NCBI RefSeq assembly: GCF_001411555.2
Contig: NC_049901.1
Location: 25,346,562 to 25,410,561, forward strand
Length of the DNA: 64,000 nt
From: Juglans regia
Taxonomy: Eukaryota > Streptophyta > Magnoliopsida > Fagales > Juglandaceae
Reading direction: 5' to 3'
How positions within the stretch are numbered: position 1 is the stretch's first letter; every line of letters starts with the position of its first letter. This document shows positions 12,302 to 23,190 of this stretch, piece by piece. The translations under genes and the position numbers were made by a program. The notes beneath the pieces were generated by a model. The model saw nothing but the letters and a program-made list of their open reading frames with translations, did not search any database and had not been told where the DNA came from.

Positions 12302-12733
12302 GTTTTAAAATCTGCAAACAAAGTTAGAATCCTCACAAGCACTCCCTCACGTGTTTCACTCAAGAATTGATACACTTGCACTCGTGTTTTCACTCTAAAC
12401 GGCTTTTACCCTCATATGGTCTCGCACACTCTTGCCTTTTTCCACTCTTCTGTGTCTTCTTTAGTTCTTAATCGAACTTCAAGAAACTCATTCAAAATAA
12501 TCCAGCAGCAATTCAGAAAATAAACAACCAAAACTCATCAAAAGTTCAAGTACTTGAATAAGGTGAGATACAAGATTGAAAGGAAGAAGTTTTCTTACTG
12601 AATCGTGTACCTTTTTTTTATTTTATTTTATTTTTATAATATCTTTTTGTTTTCATTTTTTTTTTTTTTTTTACAGCAAAGAACAGGAAATAGAACGAAA
12701 ATAAAAGATAGACAAACTTATCTTAGAACCAAA
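12302..12733 (-). other. Elt-B untranslated leader
   Basis: About 430 bp between PBS and gag start. It contains a long A-rich run on the coding strand (T-run near 12655-12673) and no conserved ORF. The corresponding leader of Elt-A1 (21112-21975) is similar in composition. Confidence 0.7.
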
Positions 12734-12749
12734 GCTCTTGATACCAAAA
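12734..12749 (-). other. Elt-B primer binding site (tRNA-iMet-like)
   Basis: On the minus strand, TTTGGTATCAAGAGC directly follows the 5' LTR. Plant initiator tRNA-Met sites read TGGTATCAGAGC, so one extra A is present. Confidence 0.8.
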
Positions 12750-13556
12750 TGATATGAACGCCACCAACAATTGTGATGAAACCCGATAACAATGATGGCT
12801 TGGAACCCCAAGATCGTATTGACAAGATTTGTTGAGCCTTGACCAGTCACCGAACTAGATGAAAAACCAAGACTACGAAGGATTGAAAACGCCACACCAA
12901 GAAATCAGAATCAAGGTGATAAGTTTGGAGCTTGAACGCCACAAGATTAACTTGATAAGTTCAAAGAGTTCTTTGAAGAACCAAGAGGAACACAAGACCT
13001 CACAAAGACAAATAAGCTTCTAAAATTTCAAATCTGATATTAAAACTCGAAATAACCCCTTTATATACTTGGAACAACCCTCCAAGAATAGGAAAAGTCA
13101 TAACTACAGCTTTAAAAGCAACACAAATATTAACATAACAAGTCCCACGAATTTTAGGCCTCTTGGACTTCTAGAGGCAGCCAGTAATGACAAAATGACT
13201 AAATTCAATGTATTTCACGTACCCAGGCAAGACCAAGTTCATTCACCTATTTAATATTCTTGAAACTTAACAAATTCACGTCCTTTAATGGTCAGACCAT
13301 TCATCATATTTCTATGTGCTAATTAGCCTCTTCAATTGCCTTGATGACATGGACTAAGTCTTGAATATTATTTGAGCCCATCTTGGTCTTTTTAGAATCA
13401 GCCCATTTCTCTTGGATTAGCCCATTTAGTGCTTCCTTGAATCGTTTGGCTCTAAGTCTTGTAATTGGGCCACTAGGAAGTGACAAAGGGTCTTTTGCAA
13501 ATTCAGCTCCATTCCCACTTGTATGATCAGCATGTCCAGCTCCTTGGTTTGAATCA
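12750..13556 (-). repeat. Elt-B 5' LTR
   Basis: 807 bp, the same length as the 3' LTR, with six visible substitutions. It contains TATATAAAG on the minus strand (13059-13067). Confidence 0.95.
13059..13067 (-). promoter_or_regulatory. TATA box of Elt-B 5' LTR
   Basis: TATATAAAG read on the minus strand. The same sequence is present in the 3' LTR near 7310-7318. It is the likely core promoter of the element. Confidence 0.55.
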
Positions 13557-13561
13557 TCTTA

Positions 13562-14106
13562 GCCACACTTGGTGAATAGTATTAGACACTTGGCATAAAG
13601 AGGAACCATGATATGGATTGTGAAGGAATCAAGGTGTTAGCCACCTAAACGAAACCCTATTCTTTTTTCATCTGATCAACCAATATATTTCTGATCAAAG
13701 AGGGTTTCAACCCTAATAAAACCCTCATTGGTTCGAATGGAATCCAATTGAAACCCCAAAAGCTTGGTTGAAACCGAAACCCTAAACGGTTTCCCCAAAC
13801 CCTAAAGTTGGCCTCTAAACCCATTTTGATCCGATTTCTAGTATTGTGTTTAATCACTTGATTAAATCACTTTCACATGCTATTAATTCAACAAATTATT
13901 GTTATGACATCATTATCAAACCTTTAAACCTTGAAAGTTTGATTGGGCCAAGAAAAATTGGATTTGGGTTTGATAGCTTCCCAAATCCTAACCAAACCCC
14001 CTTTAAACTCCAAATTGACGCCCACTTGGTTGGGGCCCACAAATATGCCCACCTTGGCAAAAATTCTAGAAGAAGTTTCCTCTCCCACATGGCAAGCCAT
14101 CCACTA
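13562..14106 (+). repeat. LTR-D copy D1, second piece
   Basis: Continuation of D1 right of Elt-B. It parallels 14600-15135 of D2 (AGCCACAC.TGGTGAATAGTATTAGACACTTGGC...). It is broken at 14106 by D2 and resumes at 23735. Non-coding. Confidence 0.8.
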
Positions 14107-15443
14107 TGTAATAGCCCGCTAGAAATTCACTGGTGGAATTTCTATTGACTTTAGGAACCTCGTGAAAACTCCATAAATTTTTACGAATCGACCAATCGCA
14201 CAAGTTTTAGTCTGTTAACATAGTTAGTGTTATCACTCAATATGGTGCCAAAAATATGAATTTAACATAGAATGTGTTTTGGTCTACACCATTAGACTCA
14301 GTTGATTATTTAAGATTTTATGGCGCAGTAGTCCATTTTCATAATTTCGGATGAAACGCATATTCGAAATTGTAAAATTATTTTTAGGGGCACTTCAGGG
14401 TTGAATTTTGCTAAACAATTTTCACTATAGGTTAATATAAATATTTAGAATTTTTCAGTACTAAAGTTATTATGCTTTTCTTTTGGAGTGAATAGTAACT
14501 TCGATAAGCGCACCCAGTGCAGTGTTTTCAAAATCACAGTGTGGAATGTCCAAATTAGGTTAGAGAAGTTTTATTTGGACTCTTGACAAGATCTTAGCCA
14601 CACATAGTGAATAGTATTAGACACTTGGCACAAAGAGGAACCATTAGGTAGATTGTGAAAGAAATCAAGGTGTGAGATCATGCCACCTAAGCATAGCTTT
14701 GTTTCATCTGATCAATCAAATTGTGCCAGACCAAAGAGGGTTTCAATCCTAAAGAAACCCTAAAAGGTGGAATCCAATTGAAATCCCAAAAGTTTGGTTG
14801 AAACCGAAACTCTAAACGATTTCCCCAAACCCTAAAGTTGGCCTCCAAACCCTTTTTAATCTGATTTCTAGCATTGTGTTTAATCACTTGTTTAAATCAC
14901 TTCCACATGCTATTAATTAATCAAATCCTTGTTATGACATCATTATACAACCTTTTAAACCTTGAAAATTTGATTGGGTCAAGAAAAAATGGATTTGGGC
15001 TTGATAGCATCTCAAACCCTAACCAAATCCCCTTTAAATCCCAAATTGAAGCCCACTTGGTAGAGGCCCACCAAGGCCAACGAACTTGGCCACGTTGCCA
15101 AAGTTTCTTGAAGAAGTTTCCTCCCCCCCATGGAAGACCATCCACTACCATTGGCTGCACCCATTAGTGCCTTGATGTGAAGGAGAAGTCCACTCCATCA
15201 ACCTCCATCTCTCACAGGACTGCCAGCAGTCCTTTGCCCTCATTACTCTCCACTTTATGTCATATAGCCAACTCCAATCTAGGCTCTTTCAAGGCCATAA
15301 CTTCACCCTCTAGGAGTCTAAAGTTGTGTAAGACACACTTCTCTCTATTTTATCGCTTCTTTCCCCCGTTCTTAGAGAGAAACCCAAAAGAGCTCTCTCG
15401 AGTAGATTTCTGGCTCTTTTTGCATGGTCATTTTTTATCCTTT

Positions 15444-16808
15444 GTAAGTATTTATCATGATAAATCATTCAGAAAAGTTGTTCATCTTTGAGTATAGTTT
15501 CGGTGAATATCTTATTAGTCTCAAAAATGCTCATTTGATCGGTCAAAAGTATTTTTAACCATGGAAAGGTCATTCTGGGAGTGAAATTGGAGAGTATGAT
15601 ATGTTTTGGAAATTTTGACCAAGCTAATGGACATATCTTGGTCCGAAAATTTTATGGAGTGTTGTTAGCACGTGTTTATGAATGTTCATTGAGGTTTTCT
15701 TGCATGAATAAAGCTTTTGATGATAGATTTCCTTAGATTTAGAAACTTGCAAACTGGAAGTGGAAAAACAGTTTTTATTTTGTGAAAGTTTGAATATTTC
15801 GGGGTTCAATCTTATTTCAAAGGTTTTGATATTTTTATATGATGATCCTAAGACTCTTATATACATGTTAGGATGTTATTTCAAAGAGTTTTAGTATTAG
15901 TTTTAAAGATATGATTTTCTATTTAAGAGGATTTCGGTTTGGCCTAAGATTTGAAGTTTTTGGGTTAGATCCATGTTTTGTTGAATTTTAGCCATGTTAT
16001 TTTAAGTTTGATAGTTGAATTTTCTTTAGAACACATTTTTAAATCATGAGATGTTTTATTCTGAAGATCACATGTCTTTAAGCCATGGATCAAGAGATTG
16101 ATCAAAGTTAGTGGAGAGAAAAGTTTCTGTTTATGGTGTTGATCAAAGAGATTGATCAAAGTGTTGTTTTGTGATTTTGGTGACTTTTGTTTGATGATTT
16201 AAATTATGGTTGATCTTAGGATGGTGTTAAGAATATGTTAGAAGTATGATTTGATTTTTTGGAATTCTTGGAAATGTTTTTATTAAGGTCAAAACTTGTG
16301 ATTTAAGGGTTTACTTTTTGTTAAAAAGTTTGGATCTTTTTACAAAACGTTTGGTGTTGATGATTAGCTTTTCTTAATGGATATTTTAAGTGTATTTTTA
16401 AACTTTTGGTAGGAAGATCCTTGATACAAAATTTTGGTTTAATCATGAGTTTTGAAGATGGAAGAAATTAAAACCAAAATCAAGAGAAATAGCCTATGAA
16501 TGTTTCGACCATTGTGAGTTTTCCATAGTTGTGAATGATTTTAAAATTTTCTGAGTTGATATTTGAGTCTAGGATAAAATTTACATGAAGAATGTAAATT
16601 TTGGTAATTTCTGTAGTTAGGATGTGAAACCCTTAAGTTAGGGATAAAATGGTCATTTTCCCACATGTAGAGGGTAAAATGGTCATTTTATTCTAAGTTG
16701 TCCCTTTTCACTTTTCTACTTGTTCGTAATTAAATTTCTAACTTTTAGAATACCCTTTTATAGTTCCTCGTGTTTTGCACTTTATTCTTGTAGAACGCAA
16801 TGATCGAG
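15444..16808 (+). other. Putative LTR-D intron and 15 nt micro-exon
   Basis: Donor-like GTAAGTATT at 15444, acceptor-like TTCTTGTAG ending at 16793, the block AACGCAATGATCGAG (16794-16808), then a second donor GTAAGT at 16809. The minus-oriented copy at 34261-34290 keeps acceptor, block and donor, with a 16 nt block AACGTGACGATCAAAG. Confidence 0.4.
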
Positions 16809-16859
16809 GTAAGTTAGCTCTTAACTTACTATCAATTTACTGTGTGTGTGTGATAGATA

Positions 16860-17280
16860 AGGGAACTACAATTTATGTTCGTATGTTGTTATATATGCCA
16901 TGTCATCACATGTTTATCTATTACAAGAATTATTTTGTCATGAAAATCTCATCTGTTACACAATATATTTTATCTTATGTTACTACTTGTTGCAAGTATG
17001 TCACATTACCTATGCCATCTGTTACATGTATGTCATGTCACGTAATATTCACTATCGCATGTTATGCCATGTTACAAAGTGTTATCTATTACAAGGTATG
17101 CCATGTTATGAAATATTGTCTGTTACATTTATGCCATGTTATGGAATGTTGTCTGTTATATTTTTATCTCAAAGTATGTTGTCATGTTTGTCATCTTATG
17201 TTCATGTCAGGACTTCTGTCTTTTAGGTCACGTTCATATCACGTCACGTTACGAAATGTCATGTATGCTAATTAAGTTAT
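16860..17280 (+). repeat. ATGTTACATG-type low-complexity array
   Basis: Degenerate repeats built from GTTACA, ATGCCATGTTA and TATGTCATG motifs. The minus-oriented LTR-D copy has the counterpart at 33840-34230. The overlapping ORFs here (Cys/His/Tyr/Met-rich in several frames) are products of the repetition, not genes. Confidence 0.7.
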
Positions 17281-17479
17281 TCATGTCAATCACGACCCTA
17301 AGCACTAAGATATGGTAATATCCTAGTGAAACTCCTTTGTTCATGCTGGAGTGTCTAAATAGGTGTGAAATTCTCTAGGTTGACGAAGTACAGTCAACAG
17401 GTTGCGAATGGGGCCTAACTAGCTGTCATCGGAGCGTGCCAGGCACTGATGCCGATGGAGCCATACTTTATGTTACGTG

Positions 17480-17645
17480 TGTCTACAACAAGTGTGGCGC
17501 AAACAATTCATGGGGCCACAACAACTATGAAGCATGAAGTATGGGGCCATAACAACTATAGAGCATACATTACGTGAGACACAACAATTGTGACACGTAG
17601 AGTACATGGGGCCACAACAACTGTGGAGTACGTATTAACGCGCTC
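17480..17645 (+). repeat. Hairpin-forming tandem repeat in LTR-D
   Basis: Four imperfect units centred on CCACAACAACTGTGG. Units show variants such as CACAACAATTGTG, in which both stem arms change together. Unit spacing is irregular, roughly 35-50 bp. Confidence 0.6.
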
Positions 17646-17872
17646 ACAGTTGGTATAGATACCTGTGTTGTGATACGGTAATCGGTAGGGACACATGGCT
17701 CAAGGGGACCCATGTAGCACCCATATGGTCACTTTACTAATTAAGTCTATTGAATAAGATTCTAAGTTCATATATTTCACGTTCAAGTCATTTTTCATGT
17801 TATGTTATGTTTATGTTTACGTTCACGTTCATGTCAAGTTTCAAGTTCATGTCAATTATGATGACCCCAGGA

Positions 17873-17934
17873 GATAAGAATACGATATCATGTTAACCCC
17901 ATGAGGTAAGAACACGCAATCATGGTAACCCCAT
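17873..17934 (+). repeat. CCCATGAGATAAGAA tandem repeat, left part
   Basis: Units of about 32-36 bp (AACCCCATGAGRTAAGAA plus CAATCATGGT). The array continues at 22714-22762, because Elt-A1 inserted inside it. Confidence 0.65.
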
Positions 17935-18656
17935 TGATATGAACCCGCGGGAATGAAATCCCTTGAACCCACAGTCAATTTGAAAACTCCCCAAGAAAGC
18001 CAAAATCAAGTCAATGGATGGAGAACCTAGACCCGATGAGAACCCGTTTCAAGAACCTAGATTATATTAAAATCTAGACCCGTTGAAGAACCCGTCTCAA
18101 GAACCCAGATTACAAAGGAGGAACGCCACAAAGGTTGTGATTTACCTTTGATAAGTTCAAAAGTTCAATTAAGAACAAGAGGAGTAAAACTCAACTCACA
18201 ATGAATAAATTCATCAAATTTTATAAATTTCATAATCTGATTAAAATGTGGCCACATAGAGTATTTAAAGCAAAACATAATGAAACCCTAGCCAAAATAA
18301 ACCCCCCATCTTCCAAAAGTGCCCCTGGATGAACAGTGCCGCGGCTACAGTACGGAGCTACAGTAACTCGCTACAGTAACCCTAACCCTAGTTCAATAAA
18401 ATAATAACTTTCCCAATATGCCCTTGCATAGGCATAAACCCAATTATTCTAAGCAAATAAAATAGGTCCTTGAAATTAATTAAATAAGTTGAAAGTCTTC
18501 AAGTGTCCAAAGCCTATAAGTCATGTTGTTGCCCTTTCCATAGCTTATGAAATGAATCAAAGCATAATCTTCATCGTTTAAGCCCTTGAACTTGTATTTG
18601 ACCCATCTGGTACTTGCAACATATCTTTAAGACTATGCCCACCTTGGTTCCCATCA
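17935..18656 (-). repeat. Elt-A1 3' LTR
   Basis: 722 bp, from TGATATGAACCC to TTCCCATCA. It contains CTACAGT repeats and CCCTAACCCTA. The last codons of the pol-derived frame (to 18578) lie inside it. Confidence 0.93.
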
Positions 18657-20176
18657 TTCTCCCTCTCCTCAAAAGGATTCGACCTCGAATCTCCACCTGG
18701 ATCAAAGGGAAAAATGTTAGTAACATTATCATTGATTTCATATGCATTGTCATTAATTTGTTCAAGAATTTGAGAACATCCATCTAAGCTACTCCTGTTG
18801 TCAACAGATAAAGATATTAAATCTAAAGGAGTAAATAGATTAAGTCTATAAACAATTTCAAAAGGAGAATATAAAGTGGTAGTATGCATGGTCCTGTTAT
18901 ATGCAAACTCTATAAATCCATCCATAACCACAAAAATAGAATTTCTACTCCTTTCTTTCCTAGGCAGCCCCAAAACAAAGTCCATAGATATGTCTACACA
19001 TGACTCACTAGGAATAGGTAAGGGCGTATGCAACCCATGTGGCAAAAGTATAAATTTGGCCTTTCTGCATGTAGTGCACCTGCCACAAATACAATTGACA
19101 TCTCTCTTCATCTTAGACCAACATAAATGTTCATACAAAATGTCTAATATTTTCTTGACACCAGAATGACTACTCCAAATATATGCAAACTCAATGAAGG
19201 GCAAATGATAGTCCCACAAACGTTCATGCAACACATCAATGAATGGCAATTGATACTTCCACAAATGTTCATGCAACACGTCATTGAAAGGCAAATGATA
19301 TTCCCACAAACGTTCATGCAACACAACAAAAGTCTTCCTTACACCATGGTTACCCAACAAACCACCATGTCCATCGCACACAAGCAACTTACATATAAAA
19401 CTAGTAGGTACATAAAATCTATTCTTTATAAACAAGTACCAATCTAGTTTATAAAACTTACCAAACGATGCTTTCTCACATGTTCCATATACAATAGCAA
19501 AGTCATCATCATTAGCATGCAATTCCTTATCATATTCAAGTTTTAACAATTTTGCATCTAAAATGAAGATAAGTACATACCTTCTTGCTAAAGCATCAAC
19601 CACAAAAGTTTCCATACCTTGTGTGCATTTGAATACATGAGCAAAAGTCTCAATAGAATCCTCCCGCTTAGCACGCATTATGGTCAACAACTTACCTTCT
19701 CCCTTTAAGTGTGTCAATGACTCATGTTCTTCCAAGAAAGGTCGGTTAGGAATTGTTGCACCTGGCACAAAATCAATGTAGTGCTCTATCTCCCTAATGG
19801 GTGGCAATCCACTAAATACACCACTTGGAAACACGACCTCATATCCCTGCAACAAAGAGACAACAATACTAGGCAAACATACGTCAAGTTCGTTAGGATT
19901 AAGACTTGCCTTAGCATAAAAACTCACTTTTCTCTTTGTTTTTCTCTCACTTTCTTCAAACTCTCTTTTCTTTCCACTCTCTTTTTCTTTTTCACTCTCT
20001 TTTTTCCTTTCACACTCTTTTTTCTTTTCACTCTCTTTTTTTCTGTCACTCTCTTTTTCTTCATCTTTTTTTGTACTCTCGACCTCATAATTATTTTTCA
20101 ACTCATTCTCTCTTTTGCTTGAGGTCTTAGTCTCACCCTCTTCTTTTTTCTCTCTCATTTTTCTCTCTTTCTCCAT
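18578..20176 (-). pseudogene. Elt-A1 fused pol-derived ORF (532 aa)
   Basis: One open frame that no longer encodes a polymerase. Residues about 1-85 are a Lys/Glu-rich charged segment. Then come the pre-RT block (GLPPIREIEHYIDFVPGATIP) and a direct join to FLEEHESLTHLKGEGKL. Compared with Elt-B this deletes the whole RT and most of RNase H. VVDALARRYV is the RNase H end. The integrase zinc region (GRCTTCRKAK) is preceded by three HERLWEYHLPF-type repeats made from zinc-region and core-end sequence. DISMDFVLGLP then jumps to FIEFAYN, which removes the rest of the catalytic core. The C-terminus (FDPGGDSRSNPFEE) runs through the polypurine tract into the LTR. The ORF is open despite the losses; whether it is expressed is unknown. 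Confidence 0.85.
18657..18671 (-). other. Elt-A1 polypurine tract
   Basis: Minus-strand GAGGAGAGGGAGAA directly precedes the 3' LTR. Confidence 0.8.
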
Positions 20177-20420
20177 TTCGGTCTCACTATTTCTTTTCTT
20201 CTCAATCTCACATTCACTCTTGCTTTTCAGCTCAATCTCACTTTCACTTTCACTCTCCCTTCACTCTTGCTTTTCAGCTCATTCTCACTTTCACTCTTCC
20301 TTGTTTGCTCAATCTCCTTTTCACTTTTTCTTTTTTGATCACTCTCACTTTTACTCTTTCCTTTTTTATCACTCTCATTTTCACTCTTTCTGTTTTGAGC
20401 AACCTTACATTTCAGCTTCA
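19936..20420 (-). repeat. Purine-rich slippage tract encoding Lys/Glu/Ser linker
   Basis: On the coding strand, repeats of the GAGAGTGAAAAAGAAAAA type encode strings such as KKESEKKKECE and KSESENELKSK. The tract connects protease to the pre-RT region. Elt-B has a much shorter version (EKKKEKERKAETEKKR), so the tract has expanded in Elt-A. Confidence 0.75.
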
Positions 20421-21111
20421 ATTGATCCCCATGGACCTGTTTTGGAGTTAAAGGAGCAAGTTTGATTGTTTTTCCATCTTTTTCAAAACTGTACATGTTC
20501 CTTAACCCATCATGGATCACCTTCCTATCATACTGCCATGGCTTTCCTAACAAAATATGACTAGCATGCATAGGCACTACATCACAAAGCACCATATCCT
20601 GGTATTTTCCAATTGAAAAAGAAACTAACACTTGCTTATTTATCCTAACCTCTCCACAATCACTCAACCAGTGCAACATGTATGGTCTAGGGTGTTTCAA
20701 GATACGTAAATTCAATTTCTCAACTAAAGTAGTGCTAGCCAAATTAATACAACTCCTCAAATCAATGGTCATACTACATACCTTGTTGTTAATGTGGCAT
20801 CTAGTATGAAAAATATTCTCGCTCTTCTGCTCTATATCATCCATCTTAATTTCTGTATTGAGTGCATGCCTGGTAACAAGAGAATCACCATACTCTTCAT
20901 TCTCATACCCATTTTCAACACTAAACTCGGGACGCCTCCTATCTCTCCTGCCATGAAGATTTCTAATTACCACATCTTGATGATCCATCCTATCCCTCAC
21001 TTCACCCAACACTAAGTTCAACTTCTCAAACTGTTGTTGCATGACTTGCAACACAAAGGATGTGTTATCTACCATCTCCTTTGGTGATGAGTCACTCCTA
21101 TGAGACATCAT
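20227..21111 (-). pseudogene. Elt-A1 gag-start/protease fusion
   Basis: A frame from the ATG at 21111 (MMSHRSDSS), chosen because the copy at 26156-27151 has the same start. It encodes a coiled-coil-like N-terminus (MQQQFEKLNLVLGEVRDRM), then a direct join to the protease flank. The gag core and the CCHC knuckle seen in Elt-B are absent. The protease site reads IDLRSCINLAS, where Elt-B has IDGGSCTNVAS, so the usual D-S/T-G triad is destroyed. HILLGKPWQYD is retained. A Lys/Glu/Ser linker follows. The next frame starts near 20176 in a different phase, so one frameshift separates the two. Confidence 0.82.
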
Positions 21112-21545
21112 AATGTGCTGCACAAAAAGAATGTTAGTGAAAAACCTCACACACTCCCTTACGTGTTTACACTCAAATAATGACACTCCACTCGTGTGTA
21201 ACTCTGAATTGGCTTTTTACTCGATAATAATCTCACACTCTCTTGCCTTTTACCTCAAGAGTTTTCCCACTCAAGTTCATTAAGAACTAGTTGAACTAAA
21301 TCAAGACAATACAACCTTGTATTATCCCAACTAGTAATTAGATCCAGGAAACAAGAACAAGAGAAACATGAAGGAATAAAAATGACACGAGAATCAATGA
21401 AGTTATACGAATGAAAGACTAACAATAAGACAATATACCAACTTGAGTGATGTATGCAGCAGCCCCTTTGATCATAAGGTTTAATCAACAAATTTCTTTC
21501 TTTCTCTTTGTTGTAACTATGTAGCAACTTTGAATATGCTACCTT

Positions 21546-21680
21546 CTCTTTTCTTCATCCCCTTCTTTTTTTTTTCGTTTTTTTTTTTTCGAATTTTCTT
21601 TTCTTTTTTTTTTTTTTTCTTTTCCTTTTCTTTTCTTTTCTTTTCTTTTCTTTTCCTTTCTTTTCTTTTCTCTAATTCAT
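21546..21680 (-). repeat. A/G-rich low-complexity leader tract of Elt-A1
   Basis: Long T and TTTTC runs on the + strand (AAAAG on the element strand) in the untranslated leader. A shorter version is at 27540-27615 in Elt-A2. Confidence 0.7.
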
Positions 21681-21977
21681 CCACAAACAGCAATAGTCAG
21701 TTGTGAAAACCAACCAATTGAATTCAAACACACAAGCATGGACAATGAAGTAGAAGAGAATCAATGGAACGACACTCCAAGCAATTGACAAACTTAGAGA
21801 TGCAGGAAACCCTAGGTGATGCAAATTTCAGCCAAACACAAAACCCTAAGAATTTCGGCAGCCTACTTTTTGTTTCTTTTTTTTTTTTTTTTTGGCAACC
21901 CTAGAACAATGAAGCCCTAGAATTAAATTTAAGGATGCTAAAATTAAAAGATAGAATCAGACCTGATTGGAAACCTT

Positions 21978-21992
21978 GCTCTAGATACCAAA
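21978..21992 (-). other. Elt-A1 primer binding site (tRNA-iMet-like)
   Basis: Minus-strand TTTGGTATCTAGAGCAAGG next to the 5' LTR. It is TGGTATCAGAGC with one inserted base. Elt-A2 has TTTGGTATTCAGAGC at the same place. Confidence 0.78.
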
Positions 21993-22713
21993 TGATATGA
22001 ACCCGCGGGAATGAAATCCCTTGAACCCACAGTCAATTTGAAAACTTCCCAAGAAAGCCAAAATCAAGTCAATGGATGGAGAACCTAGACCCGATGAGAA
22101 CTCGTTTCAAGAACCTAGATTATATTAAAATCTAGACCCGTTGAAGAACCCGTCTCAAGAACCCAGATTACAAAGGAGGAACGCCACAAAGGTTGTGATT
22201 TACCTTTGATAAGTTCAAAAGTTCAATTAAGAACAAGAGGAGTAAAACTCAACTCACAATGAATAAATTCATCAAATTTTTAAATTTCATAATCTGATTA
22301 AAATGTGGCCACATAGAGTATTTAAAGCAAAACATAATGAAACCCTAGCCAAAATAAACCCCCCATCTTCCAAAAGTGCCCCTGGATGAACAGTGCCGCG
22401 GCTACAGTACGGAGCTACAGTAACTCGCTACAGTAACCCTAACCCTAGTTCAATAAAATAATAACTTTCCCAATATGCCCTTGCATAGGCATAAACCCAA
22501 TTATTCTAAGCAAATAAAATAGGTCCTTGAAATTAATTAAATAAGTTGAAAGTCTTCAAGTGTCCAAAGCCTATAAGTCATGTTGTTGCCCTTTCCATAG
22601 CTTATGAAATGAATCAAAGCATAATCTTCATCGTTTAAGCCCTTGAACTTGTATTTGACCCATCTGGTACTTGCAACATATCTTTAAGACTAGGCCCACC
22701 TTGGTTCCCATCA
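21993..22713 (-). repeat. Elt-A1 5' LTR
   Basis: 721 bp, nearly identical to the 3' LTR. One single-base deletion and about three substitutions were seen. Confidence 0.93.
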
Positions 22714-22864
22714 CCCATGAGATAAGACTACTCAATCATGGTGACCCCATGAGACAAGAATATATTTCAAGTTCATGCTTATGTCATGTTATGTTCATGT
22801 TATGTTCAAGTTCACGTTCACATTATGTCATGTTCATGTTCACGTTTATGTTATGTTCAAGTTC

Positions 22865-23015
22865 ATGTTCAAATTATGTATGTTCACGTTCATGCTATGT
22901 TTCAAGTCCATGTTATGTTTCAAGTTCACGTTCATGCTATGTTACTAGTCCATGTTATGTTTCAAGTTCACGTTCGTGCTATGTTGCTAGTCCATGTTAT
23001 GTTTTAAGCTCACGT
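22865..23015 (+). repeat. 42 bp tandem repeat in LTR-D
   Basis: Three units of 42 bp starting TCCATGTTATGTTTCAAG (22907, 22949, 22991) plus a partial one. The minus-oriented LTR-D copy has about two units at 33420-33500. Confidence 0.75.
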
Positions 23016-23190
23016 ACATGGCATGTCACGTGAAGCTAAGTTTAAGTTTAAGTTTAAGTTCAAGTTATGTCATTTATGCCATGCTATATGTCAAGTTATA
23101 ATATGCTTACTTATGACTTTGATTATACATTCATACTTTTACTACCATGCATGTATCACTAACCTATGTGGAAGTTTCCTTTTAACTTGC

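Larger units (their letters stand above)
7001..13556 (-). mobile_element. Elt-B, complete-length Ty3/gypsy (chromovirus-type) element
   Basis: A 6,556 bp LTR retrotransposon on the minus strand with two 807 bp LTRs, a tRNA-iMet-like PBS, a polypurine tract and a 5 bp target duplication TCTTA (6996-7000 and 13557-13561). By direct reading the two LTRs differ at six positions, so the insertion is recent. Domain order is gag, zinc knuckle, protease, RT, RNase H, integrase with a GPF module. This order, and a pol frame that runs into the 3' LTR, fit chromoviruses; a CRM-like lineage is possible but unproven. The coding region carries a TAA in gag, a frame-changing deletion before RT and a TGA after the integrase core, so this copy cannot make a full polyprotein. 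Confidence 0.93.
17935..22713 (-). mobile_element. Elt-A1, short gypsy derivative lacking RT and integrase core
   Basis: A 4,779 bp element on the minus strand with LTRs of 722 and 721 bp, target duplication CCCAT (17930-17934, 22714-22718), an iMet-like PBS and a polypurine tract. About four LTR differences were seen by eye, so it is young. Internally it keeps a gag start fused to protease, a very long Lys/Glu/Ser linker, the pre-RT region, the end of RNase H, the integrase zinc region and the C-terminus. The gag core, zinc knuckle, RT and the integrase catalytic core are missing. Similar joins occur in the copies at 25896 and 51326, so it must have been mobilised in trans, perhaps by an Elt-B-like partner. 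Confidence 0.88.

Noticed and set aside
16775..17275. 166-codon Cys/Met/Tyr/His-rich ORF
   Set aside because: It overlaps other open frames in the same low-complexity ATGTTACATG array and is not preserved in the minus-strand LTR-D copy beyond the repeat pattern.
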